From Pseudozyma flocculosa PF-1 (taxonomy: Eukaryota; Basidiomycota; Ustilaginomycetes; Ustilaginales; Ustilaginaceae): 64,000 nt of DNA. The position numbers and the translations under genes are program-made. Positions 37,921 to 49,000 of this stretch are shown here, piece after piece; position 1 is the stretch's first letter, and the number at the start of each line of letters is the position of its first letter. The notes under the pieces are model-generated. The model was not told the origin of the DNA, did not search any database, and saw only the letters and a list, made by a program, of their open reading frames with translations. The stretch spans positions 498,130 through 562,129 of the forward strand of contig NW_006920879.1 of assembly GCF_000417875.1 (NCBI RefSeq). Direction: 5' to 3'.

Positions 37921-38372
37921 CTCCTTTGCAGTGTCGTAGCTTAGCGTGCCCAACCGGTCGCTTTTTTTTTGAGCGCCGTGGTGTCTCTTGTTAATGGAGG
38001 TTCTGTTCTCGACTGCTTGCGAGATGACGACGACGATGGCGACGACGATGCTGATGCGGATGCCGTCTCTGTCCGGACAGGCTGAGTGGCGATCTGAAGA
38101 GGACTCGAGCAAGGTGCGGAGAAGGGTCGCGGTAGGCGGCTAACGCCGGCCTGTCGGATGTGGCGGCCAGCGAGGCTGGCAAATCGACGCACGGACGCCG
38201 GCGCTCTTCCCCGCCTTTCGCCCGCCGGCGGCCTTTTGACGGTGCCAGCATATGCATCTCGCTCGAGCTTCTTCGTAATCGCGGCCGCGACGTCCGTCCC
38301 GCAATCGAGCCCCGCACCCGGGCCGACGGCTCATTCTTGTCCCTACTGTTGGTTGTTTCCGTACCACCCACT
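37921..38372. promoter_or_regulatory. Intergenic region between thioesterase and flavin-reductase-like gene
   Basis: 452 bp with a T run near 37962-37971, shortly after the thioesterase stop. It should hold the 3' UTR of one gene and the promoter of the next. The downstream frame is open from 38160, so a longer N-terminus cannot be excluded. Confidence 0.4.
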
Positions 38373-39550
38373 ATGGCCGCTTCCCCATCCTGGACCCGTT
38401 TTTTCCCCTCGTACCGCTCCTCGTTTCCGACCTCTGCCTCTCTGTTCGGCCACCACCATAAGAACCAACGCCAGCTGGCTACGAATCTGGGACGATCATA
38501 CATCTCGACCACCACCGCCCGCTCCGCTACGCACGCCACCCCGCCCTCACAGCGCGCCAAGATGGCATCCAAGTACCCGCCCTTCAAGGAGGCCGAGGCA
38601 GCCCGACCCGAGTTTGACACCTCGGCCTCGTACACGCTCACAAAGACCGTCGACCCCGACTTCAAGGCGGGCCAGGGCCTCAACTCGCACCCGGCCGCCT
38701 CGGCCGCGGCGTCCGACTCGGCATCCTACCACGTCATCGAGCTGGGCAAGACGGAGATCAGCCCAGCCATGATCTACAAGCTCCTCATCTCCGGGATCGC
38801 GCCCCGTCCCGTCGCGCTTGTTACGACGCTCAACGAGGACGGCTCGCCCAACCTCGCACCCATCTCGTGGTACCAGATGGTCTCGCACAATCCGGCCACC
38901 GTGATGATCTCGTTCGGCGGCAGCGAGGACCGACGAAAGGACTCGGAGCTCAACATCGGCCGGCTCGGCGAGTTCAGCATCAGCGCCAGCTGCGAGCCCA
39001 TGGCCGAGGCCCTCAACTTTGCCAGCATCGACAGCCCTCACGGCGTCAGCGAGTTTGCCCTGACCGGCCTCACGCCCGTCAAGAGCAAGACGATCCAGAC
39101 GCCGCGCATCAAGGAGAGCCCGTTCAGCATGGAGTGCACCGTCCTCGAGGAAAAGAAGCTCTACGACGCCAACGGCAAGCACACCACCACCCTCGTCCTC
39201 GGCAACATCAAGGCCATCCATATTCGCAAGGACACCATCAACCCGCAGACGGGCGCCATCGACGCGCAGAAGACGCTCCCCATTACCAGGATCGGCGGAC
39301 TCCAATACGCCAGGACCACGGTGTGAGTGCATTCGGCCAGTTGATAACGTCGACGCTGGAAATTTCGACGCTGATCCGCGCTCTGGACCTCATCCTTCCT
39401 CCCTCTCTGGATCGTCCCGACAGCGGTTACGAGCTTGAGCGACCAAAGTGGGATGTCGTCAAGGACACGCCCGAGGTCAAGCAAGCGCTCGAGCGCGGAG
39501 TCAAGCCCGTTTTCGAGAACACTGACCCTATCCTCGAAAAGTACCCCTGA
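38373..39550 (+). CDS. Flavin-reductase-like FMN-binding split-barrel protein (358 aa, 2 exons)
   Basis: Exons 38373-39322 and 39424-39550. The domain runs from about residue 130: ISGIAPRPVALVTTLNEDGSPN, LAPISWYQMVSHNPATVMISFGG, RKDSELNIGRLGEFSIS, SPHGVSEFALTGL, KESPFSMECTVLEEKKL and TTTLVLGNIKAIHI. This is the flavin reductase-like domain (PF01613 type), which binds FMN; the substrate is unknown. Two starts are plausible. From 38373 the first 63 residues are Arg/Ser/Thr-rich and could be a mitochondrial presequence. From 38562 (MASKYPPF, 295 aa) the protein would be cytosolic. The C-terminal exon ends PVFENTDPILEKYP. A convergent methyltransferase gene begins its 3' end 104 bp on. Confidence 0.85.
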
Positions 39551-39654
39551 GATCCCGGCCCGTCCCTTGCTAGAACGAGCCACGCCACGCTAGATCAATA
39601 GAGGTGCTTTTCTTCGTACCGCTCCGGCGACCGGTGCCGTCCCTGCTCCACTGT

Positions 39655-40554
39655 TCAGGGCTTCTGTGCGACGGCGAGGAAAGTGTCAAACATGCGTCCC
39701 CGCCAGTTGAACTGGGACGACTTCTCCATCTCGACGAGCTTGAGCCCGGCCGCCTCAAAGAAGCCTAGCATGTCCTGGCGGCTGAAGCCGTGCTTGTGTG
39801 CGATCACGTTGTCCTTGTTGGCGCCTGCCTGTTGATCATGTCCGTGGCCGTGTCCATGATCGTGCCCGTGACCGTGCTCGTGGCCTTCAGCTTGCCCATG
39901 CTCCGCGGGCTCGTCAAGCTTGATTGGCTCGTCCTGATGGATGAGGTCGACGATGGCAAGGTATCCGCCGCTTCGGAGGAATCCGCTCAGCACCGAGGCG
40001 ACGCGGGCTGGATCAGCGAAGTGGTGGAAGGCCATTGTGCAGGTGACCACGTCCACCTGCTTGCCCTCGAGCTGCGGCGGAGTCGAGGCGAGAAGGTCGG
40101 CGGCGATGGGGTGGATGTTGTCGACCCGCGCGTCGGCAGGCTGCGCATCGAGCTTCGACTGCAGCACGCCGACCATATCTTCGGAGAGATCCACGGCGTA
40201 GATAGACTTGACTCGAGGTGCCAGCAGCATAGAGAGCAGGCCGGTGCTACAAGTAAGTCGAGCACAGGCAGCGATCAGTCCAGTCAGTGCCCGCCTCCCG
40301 TTGCATCGAGAGTAAGCCCGAGGCCGGTCTGTTCCTCCTCACCCCGCGGCAAAGTCAAGCAGCTCCGTCTGGCCGTCCTTGATGCCAGGGACGCGTTCGA
40401 GGATGCTGGCGGCATTGTCCTGCGCCAGCTGGACGGTGGCGCCCTTGCCCAGGTTGTCGTACTCCTTGGCGGTGGCGGCATAAAAAGCGCGGTTGGCCTC
40501 GGTCACCAGCTGGTGCGAAGGCGGCGCTGCGCCATTGTCTGATGGGCCGGACAT
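39655..40554 (-). CDS. Class I SAM-dependent methyltransferase with His-rich insert (267 aa, 2 exons)
   Basis: Exons on the minus strand: 40554-40343 and 40246-39655. The glycine motif is created across the splice junction: LLDFAAG joined to TGLLS. Then come IYAVDLSEDMV (acidic residue for SAM ribose), VDVVTCTMAFHHFAD (motif IV) and FLRSGGYLAIVDLI. The substrate is unknown; the fold is UbiE/Methyltransf_11-like. Residues 187-207 form a loop in which nine of 21 residues are His, alternating with Gly, Glu and Asp (39838-39900). It sits between motif V and the C-terminal HGFSRQDMLGFFEAAGL segment. Such a loop can bind Ni or Zn. The gene is divergent from tubulin cofactor D, 548 bp away. Confidence 0.85.
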
Positions 40555-41102
40555 GGTCAGTGTGTGGGAGGAAGAGGAGGTGGTGGTGATGAGGCGAGTT
40601 GTTGGTCGGTCGGCCCGGGTGCTTATCTAGCGAACTGCCGCCGCTTAAGTATCCGCGGGGGCGCGTCCTTGGCTGAGCCAAATGTACACCACCTCTCTGT
40701 CCATGCATGCCAACGGCATGGTCGGATCGAGCCGAAGCATGTACGGACCTAAGGCCCCGACGCCATGCGTGACTCGTCCTGCCCCCGAAACCCATCGGAA
40801 AGGCTCCGACGGGGCCGATCCGAAGACGGTGTGGTGGTGGTCGACGATAGGGCCGCCTGAAGGCCTGCCCGCCCTCGACGGCGTAACCGCAGAGGTTCGC
40901 ACAGGCCGCCTCCACTCTGGTTATGGACGTCCGATTTCCGCGGCGGGCGGTCGGGCCCACGCCGCTCGGTGAGAAGGAAAAGGTCCGCCAAACTGCGGGC
41001 GAAATCCGAGACCAACACCTTCGGCCTTGCCGCACTGCCGCACACCACCCGACCCTTGGACCTCTCTGGACCGCGCTCCGACGCAGAAGCAACGCCATTA
41101 CG
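40555..41102. promoter_or_regulatory. Divergent promoter between methyltransferase and cofactor D genes
   Basis: 548 bp with no recognised coding content and no clear TATA box. Confidence 0.45.
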
Positions 41103-44100
41103 ATGGCTGGATCGGCAGTAGAAGACCGCACCATCGCTGCGGCGGATGAAGTCGGCATCGTCGAGGAAAACGAGCTGACCCGCTTCGAGAGGGCGGACGA
41201 GTACATGCAGCTACTCGACGACCTCCTCGTCCGCCGCGCTGACGGCCCTTCGTCTGCGCCAAGCCGCTCAGAAGCCATCCTGGCTGGCCTCGCCGCCATC
41301 GTGAGTCTGCAACGCGCGCCTGTCAGCATGCGCGACCGCTCACACGCCGTCGTCTGTCGTATCGCTTCGCCCGCCTGCAGCTGGACGAGTACCAGGAGCA
41401 GTCCTACCTCCTCGATCCTTACCTCGAGCGGATGGTCACGCCGCCAATTGAGGTGCTGCAAGCTCACATTCGAGGGCTAGAGTCTCTAGACGCCGATGTT
41501 GTCGTCCGACTCAGCAGGCTCGTCTACCTCTATACCAAGATTCGAGGCTACAAGGCTATCAGTGAGCCCTGACCGAGTGCGGATGCACGTGGAGAGGGTC
41601 AGTCGCTGATGGACTCCCGTCGTTGCCTCACCTCTCGTGCACCCATCACAGCAAACTTCTTCCCGCACGAGGTCGCCGATCTCGCACCGACCCTGACCTA
41701 TCTCGAGAAGCTCGCCGATCCAGACCAGGCAGCCGTCGGGCGGGACGGTGAAGCCAGCGTCTTGAACACGTGCTGGGAGCTTCGCTATGTCCTGTTGCTG
41801 TGGCTCTCGCTCGTCTGCATGATCCCATTCGACCTTCGCCAATTCGATGCGCGCAGTGGCGATCTCGGCGTCCTTGGCCTTGCTGGCTCCGGTGCGATGC
41901 CCACCGCCAACAGGATCGAACATGTCGGGAGATCCTTCCTCTCGAGCCCGGGCAAGGAGAGGGACGCGGCGGCCGTGATGCTGGGTCGGCTGTTCCAACG
42001 GTGAGTGAGGAGCTCGCGATCCGATCACCTTCTCCTCACGCCTCTTTCGTAGCTATCTTGACTCCGATGCCTCTCCCGTACCTTTGATCTTCGACCGACA
42101 GGCAAGATGTTCAAGACGCCCAGTTCGAGGACTTTGCCGCCTTCTGCTCCGCCACGCTCGTGTCCAAGCCCTCTGCCTTCCTCGCGACGGGAGTCCTGCA
42201 GGCGCTCTGCGAAGTGGTGAAAACAAACGACCCAGCCTTCGTCTCCGGCAGGCTGCACTCAATACAGGCGGTGCTCGACCTATACGACGATCCGGATCGA
42301 CGCGACCTGGCCGGCAACGGGCTCGTGGTCAAGAATCAGACCAAGCTTACCTGCCGTCTCGGCCTCAAACTGCTGAGGCCGCGGAAGAGGAGACGTTTCA
42401 TCCACGTCCGCACCCTCGGCGCTTCCAACGACACCGCCTCCGCTAACGACGAAGCAGACGAAGACGACGACGAGGATGACGTGCCTGACCTGATTGACCA
42501 GTACATCTCGAAGCTGATTGAGTCGCTCCAGCACAAGGACACAGTGGTCCGCTATAGCGCCGCGAAAGGGCTGGCAAGGCTGTGCGAGAGGCTACCGAGG
42601 CCCTTCATCGCTCAAGTGACGGACGCGATCGTCAGCCTCTTCCACATCAACATACCGGATCTCTACGAGGGCGCCAACGACCTCAACGCAGTATCCGAAT
42701 GCACGTGGCAAGGGGCGTGCATGGCACTGGCCGAGCAGGCACGTCGTGGGCTCCTCTTCGCGTCCAGCCTCGGCGAGGTGCTCGAGTGGGTCGGCAAGGC
42801 CCTCTTGTTCGACGTGCGAAGGGGTGCGCACTCGGTCGGCGCCAACGTACGCGATTCGGCGTGCTACGTCGTCTGGGCGCTCGCTCGCGCTCACGACGCC
42901 GAGGCGATCCGGCCCCACGCGCTTCTTCTCGCACGCAAGCTGGTCGCCGTCGCCACGCTGGACCGCGACGTCTCGATCCGACGTGCCGCCAGCGCCGCCT
43001 TCCAGGAGTGTGTCGGCAGGCTCGATCTCTTCCCGCACGGGATCGATGTCATCCGCATTACGGACTTCTACGCCGTCAGCGTCCGGAAGAGCGCGTTCCT
43101 ACGGTGCGCGGTCGAGGTGGCGGAATTCGACGAGTACAGGTCGTTTCTCGTCGACCACTTGATCTGCGTTACTATCGCTCACTGGGATGCAGCGATGCGC
43201 CGTCTCGGTGCCCAGGCCATCGCGAGGATTGTCGGCATCGACGTCGAGAAGCTAGGGGCGCCGATAGTTGGCAGGCTGGTGAGTTGAGGGTGTGGACAGC
43301 CGTGGGCAGCATCATGATCCGGGCATACTGACTTGCGTTTTCCCGCCTCCAAATTGCGTCACGTTCAGCGGACTCTCTGTTCGGCGAAGGATAGCGTTAT
43401 CCAACACGGTGCTATTCTCACGCTCGCCGAGATTGGAGCCATTTGCGCATCACGAGACGATGCGAGCACCCACGAGGCGCTCGCAGCTCTGGTACGTCGA
43501 CCTGTTGGAAGACCTCATCGGAAAGGCCGCTGTCTCATCGCTTCACTACCGCCTTTACTGTTTCCGACAGCTGCTCTCGACAATCGACGACCTTGCCGCG
43601 AGCCGTCTCAAGCGTACAGCAACCGCGCAGGTCCTCGAGGCCTCCTGCCGTCTAGTCGCGTCGGCCTTCGACCTCTTTGCGCGGACGATGACAGAGCCAA
43701 AGCATTTCTCCAAGGCCGACTCGTGGACGACCGTCGTCTACCTCTCTCTGCAAGACCCCGACGAGACTGTTCACGGGGCCGCATCCTTGGCAGTCAGGAA
43801 CGCCAGCAAGGTTGTGGCATGCGGAGAAATGATCGACAGATGAGTTTCCCGGCTCACCTTTGCCGTCGGTGGCCAAGCTTCACGCTGACATCTTGACATC
43901 CCTGTGGTCTCTCTGCCCACGGCGATCGTACCGCTGTGCAGGGATGGAAGGCGTTTTCAGTCGCGCAGCAGCAGAGCAACGCCCTTGTCCTGGGCTCCTA
44001 CGATTATACTCGGCACGCTGACCGGTTCGAGACGGCCCTCGATCACTTGATGGCGATCGTCGATGTCAAGAACGCCAAAACGCCTGCTAGCCGATACTCA

Positions 44101-45867
44101 AGCAACGTCGAATCGAGGAGAAACGCCTACATCGCCCTGGTGCGCGCCATCGAAAGTGTTGAAGGGCAGTGCGAGTCGGGTAAGTGCAGCAGTGTCTGTC
44201 TGCCCGGACCGCTCTCAAAAGCAGGAGTGCTGATGAAAAGTCGGTTCCATGTCCCTTCTGACCGCCTCAAGGCAACGCAATCCTGCGACCGTCCTTCCTT
44301 CAAGCCATCATGGTGACCCTCCTCTCTGGTCTCGAAGACTACTCGACAGACCAACGCGGAGACGTGGGGTCATGGATCCGCCTCGCCTGTCTCTCGGGTC
44401 TGTCGCGGCTGCTCAGCCTATTTCGAGGTCGGCATCGCCGGGACTCGACAACCATCGCCGAGCGAGACGAGTACGTGACGCTCGAGCTGTACGACCAGGT
44501 CGTCGGCGGTATAATGAAGCAGACGGTGGAGCGGATCGACCATGTCCGCGAAGTAGCGGGCGGATGTCTCCTCCAGCTCTGGAACGACGAGCGGTCTGCA
44601 ACAGAAAGACAGTCATGGTGGAGGATGAAGGGCGGGCAGGTGGTCAAGGAGGCATTCATGTACGTCCTTGAGCGCCTTCGGATGTCCCCGCGGCGACAGA
44701 TGCAAGCTGAGCTGACCGTTTCACTTGGTTTCCCAACCGTCGATGCGCAATACAGCGACCAAGATGGCAGCATGATCGACTTCAAGAATGCCAATAAGCT
44801 CTTTCCGCAGGCCGTCAAGCTGCTCCTCATCCCTCGCTACAGGGGGCAGGTCTTGCTCGGCCTCCTCACATCGGTCGGGAGCAAATCTGACCTCGGTGTT
44901 CGTCCCTCGCCGTTTCTTCGACCTCGCTCCGTTGTTGTCGTGCTGACCAACTCAATGCTCCACTCGCCTGCGCATCGGCACAGCATCGAACGATCCTTTC
45001 ATCTCTCATCGCCTTCTTCTCCAACCCAAGCTCTCCCTCTCTCCTGGTGGAGGGGGAGGGGGAGGCGTATACGCTCTACGACCTTTTCGAGGATCTGGCG
45101 CTCTTGCTCAAGCGGAGCCTGACCAAGAACAACATCGTCGTGCCCGCCCTTGAGCTCCTGCGCGGCATCGTCGAGGGCGGATTGCTTGAAGAGGCGCTCG
45201 AGCACGTCGATACCGAGGGGACGCGGAAGTGGGAGACAATCCTGTACGTCCTCTCCCATTCAGTCGACGACGTACGCGGCCCAAGTGTTGGAAGCCAGGC
45301 GGCCATGCTGAGTCGACCTCCTTCCCGTCTTCCCCCTCGTGTCCCGAAACCAGGACGACGCTCCAACGCACGAGCACTCACGCGTTGAGCACGTTGAAGT
45401 CGCATCAACGCATCAACGCCTCGATCCTCTTCTCGTTCTCGCTCCTCCCGCCCTCTCTGGCTCCGTGCTTTGCTCCCCACCACCGGCTGGGCACGGTCAT
45501 ACTCGATCGACACCTCAAGACCTTCCTCAGCGTTCCCTACCCCACCATCCGCGCCAGGGCCGCCGAGTACCTCTACACCCTCTTGAACGTCCACGATCTC
45601 CTTCCTATCGCAGAAGAGGACGAGGACGAGGGTGAAGGCAAAGGGGCAGAGGAGGTCGAAGGCGTCTTGACGGAGACGAGATGGTGAGTCCTTGCTTTCA
45701 CCTCGTCGACGATCCGGCATCCGCTCACACCTTCCGGGGTTCATCGGCCGATTGATCACACCAGGGCCACCGCAAGCACCGCGACCTACACCCTCGCGGC
45801 CGAGGTCGTCGTTCGAGAGCTGAAACGCCTACTCCTGCCCACCGCCGAGGAAGCTGTAGCGCCTTAG
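41103..45867 (+). CDS. Tubulin-folding cofactor D (TBCD/Alp1/Cin1), 1274 aa, 11 exons
   Basis: Exons: 41103-41300, 41381-41561, 41652-42000, 42102-43278, 43369-43491, 43571-43810, 43942-44179, 44272-44897, 44984-45243, 45354-45683 and 45765-45867. Family landmarks: RLVYLYTKIRGYKA followed by NFFPHEVADL; ELRYVLLLWLSLVCMIPFDL; SVIQHGAILTLAEIGA; ESRRNAYIALVRA; and LEDYSTDQRGDVGSWIRLACL, which matches the DYTTDSRGDVG signature. HEAT-like helices fill the rest, ending ELKRLLLPTAEEAVAP. TBCD takes beta-tubulin in dimer assembly and can also dissociate dimers. Length is close to the usual 1100-1200. The donors at 43811 (GTTGTG) and 44898 (GTTCGT) are weak; they were chosen because phase and similarity demand them. 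Confidence 0.88.
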
Positions 45868-46078
45868 ACTCGTCCAGCACGGCGCGCAAGAAACGAGTAC
45901 CACGACGACGACAGGAGACGAGGCACATCGATCTCTTTGCGGAAGAACCCGTATCCGATAGATGCGCGGGGTGACTGCTGAGTTGGGGGTATCAAGTATG
46001 CTGCACGCGAAAGAATCAGGCAATAAGTCGATGAGGGATGAGGATAGCTTAGGCGGCGAGGGCTTCGCAGCTCGGATC

Positions 46079-49000
46079 TCACGATCCGGGTGCCCGCGGC
46101 ACGACGCTCTCGAAAAGGAGCGACATGCAGAGCTCGTCTGTCAAAGCGGAAGAGGAAGAGCCAACTCAGCGGCCGGATGTCAGCTTGAGATGAAGCAACA
46201 TGCGACAACGACGACCATGATGGGCTCCGGTCCACGCCACACTCACAATTGGTGGGGATGTGGTCGCGCAGCATGCTCTTGGCAAAGATGGGCTCCGAGA
46301 AGCGCTTCTCGACGTCCTCGCAGAAACGCAGGATGACACGGTGCGCTTCGGCCCGTCCATCCTCGGTTCCATCGCCCGCTTGCGGCGACTCGGGCGAGGA
46401 TGTTCGAGGCGACGAAGGCGTCGCGCCCTCGCCCGGCGGGCGCATTCGCGGCGTGACAAAGACTGGGAAAGACTCGATGCCTGTGCGTGCGTATGAAGAA
46501 GAGGTTGACGACGAGGCGGGTCAGAAGGTAGCGCGAAAAGCGGCAAAAACCAGGAATCGTCGCTCTCACAATAGACTTCGCCGGGCGGGTAGAGCTTCTC
46601 TTCGCACATGTCGGCCCGGATCGTCTTGATCAAGCTCCACAGCCAGTCTTGCAGATCGGCGTCGTCGTCGCCGGCGTCTCCAGCTGCGCCATACGTTTGT
46701 GCGCCGCGGGAGGCCGAGCCGGGATTTAGTCCACCTCCCTGCGAGTAGGAGAAAGGATCGAGGTCGTCGTCCGCGAGTCTTGGGTCCTGGTATCCCGAGT
46801 CGTTGGCGCGATTGCGGCTGCGTCCTTGCTTGAGCTCCTCGGGCTCCATGATCAAGTCTCGCTCGTGGGCTGGCGGGTCCGAGGGCCGCGGCACACCATC
46901 CTCGAGGAGGCCAGCTGGCTGTGCGCGCCTCGCCTCGTCGCGACCCGTGGCGCTCCTGCGCTTCTGATAGAGCCCGATGACTCTGCCGACAATCTGCTGC
47001 GGCGTGTCAGTCTCCGCGTCGGAGCAGAGCGTCTGTGCCACGTTCTTCATATCGCGCACCATGCCCAGCGATAGCGTCGGCACAAAGTCGTGGCCATGCA
47101 CGACGCTGGTGACCAGACCACGGCAATAGCGCGACAAGTCCAGCGAGGTTGCCGCGGGCACGCCGTACGCATAGGCGTGGATCGGTCGCCCTGCTGGCAA
47201 GCCCGAGCCGAGAGCAGTGACAAACGGCGTGGTGATCTTGGGATGGCGGATGGAGCCGCTGCCAGCTTGTAGACCCTGTTGCTTGCTCTGCAGCAACACC
47301 TGCTCCTGGAAATACGTCGATCTGCAGCTGAGGAGGATGGCGAGCAGTGCGGCCACGCCGCCTCCGAGTGAGTGACCGGTGACGACGAGGCCGTAGTCTG
47401 GATTCGCTTCCAGGGCGTTGGCGATCGTCTGCATCACGGTTCCGCGAGCCGACGAGAGCCGCTTGGCGGAAGCCAGCATGCCAGAGTGGACCTGGTAGAC
47501 TTCCCCGCGCTTCCCGCCGGGCACCTCAATGTCCTCGTAGGTGCAAGTCAGGTCTGTCAAGATATCGCTGAGGCCGAGTGTGCCGCGGCAGGTGAGCACA
47601 ACCGCCTGTGCCTGATCGTCGATGGCCACGTAGTTGACCAGTGGCGACATGCCTGGAGGGAAGGAGACGCAACAGTGGTCAGTCAAGAGGATCAGACGGG
47701 ACAGCCCGCGCCGACCGAGGCGACGACTCACGTTCCGACGACAGCGACTGTGGCTCCGAGAAGCTGTTGAGGAGGATGCAGTCCACCGGAATCCCGACGT
47801 GGTGGGCAAACGCCCAGACGTTGGCATGGTGCTTGCTTGTGTCTGGGAAGAAGTAATCGAGGCTGCCGATGCCGAGGATGCGCATGAAGTTTTGCCCGTA
47901 GGCGGCGGACGAGTGACGCATGAACTTGTAGAGGTTGACGACAAGGTGCGCTCGGGGGAAGGCGCCAGCAGGTTCGGTGTATGAGCTGCCTGGCGCCGGC
48001 CCACGAGCGGTGCTCTGTTTATGTGTCCGCGAAGCGTACGAGTGCAGCGATGTGATCGACGGCGCCCTCGAACGCCTCTTGTCTCGCTGGGTCCCCGTCG
48101 ACGCCGTCGGGAACGGCGCGGAACTGTTTGCGAGGTCTTTGGCGGCGGCCCTGCAGCCGTGCCCAGACTCGGCCTGAGAAGCCGCCCTTGAGTCGGTGCG
48201 AGAAGGGATCGGTGGCAGGTCCTTCAGTGTCCCTCGCGATACGGACTTCTTTGGGCTCATTGAGCCAGTCTGTTTTGCAGCTTTCGCTTCGGTGGCCTCT
48301 GCTGCCGACGCGGTGCGCTTAGTGCGAGGGGAGGCGCCCGGTCCCAGGCCGGACTGCATCTTCCCTTGCCTCTTGTCATGCTGCTTTCCGTCTGCCGATC
48401 TCCTGGACGAGGCTCTCTTTGGCGTCGTATCCATGTCATCTGCAGATTCGGCCGGCGTCGGTGGCTCAGAGTCCGGCGTCGCCCGTCTCCTACCGCTCAG
48501 CGTGCTGCTGGCGAGCAGTGGGCGGATGTGATTGCCACTGTGCGGGCTCTTGAGCGAGTTTCGAGCCATCTTGAGCACCTTCTGCAGACCGTTGGCCATC
48601 TCCGCATTGTCCTCCCGTGTGGGTGCCGCTTCCGCAGCAGGACGCGAGCGTGGCATCGCGCGAGATAAGAAGAGGTGGCGATCCGTGGTCGGGCTTGCCG
48701 GCGCGGTTCTTGAGCCGTGCTGCGGAAACGCTCGCGACGTCTGTTCGCGCTCGTGCCTGGCGTCTTCGAGTGGCGCTGCGAGGCGAGCGTGCCCTTGCCA
48801 GGGCTCATCGACGGCGTTGAGCATTTCGTCATCCTCGGTGTCGCTCCGCAGCTCAATCTTTCGCACCGTCCGTCGTTTTTGTATAAGCTTCTTGGTCATC
48901 GTCTTGAGAACCACCTGCATCTTTGTCGTCGGATCTAAATTCCGGTCTCCGCGGGTACCCTCCCGGTTGCGGCGGATGATGGGACCGCCGTTGGGCGCCT

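Noticed and set aside
43492..43570. Apparent frameshift in cofactor D
   Set aside because: Explained by a 79-bp intron with GTACGT donor and TTTCCGACAG acceptor; frame is restored.
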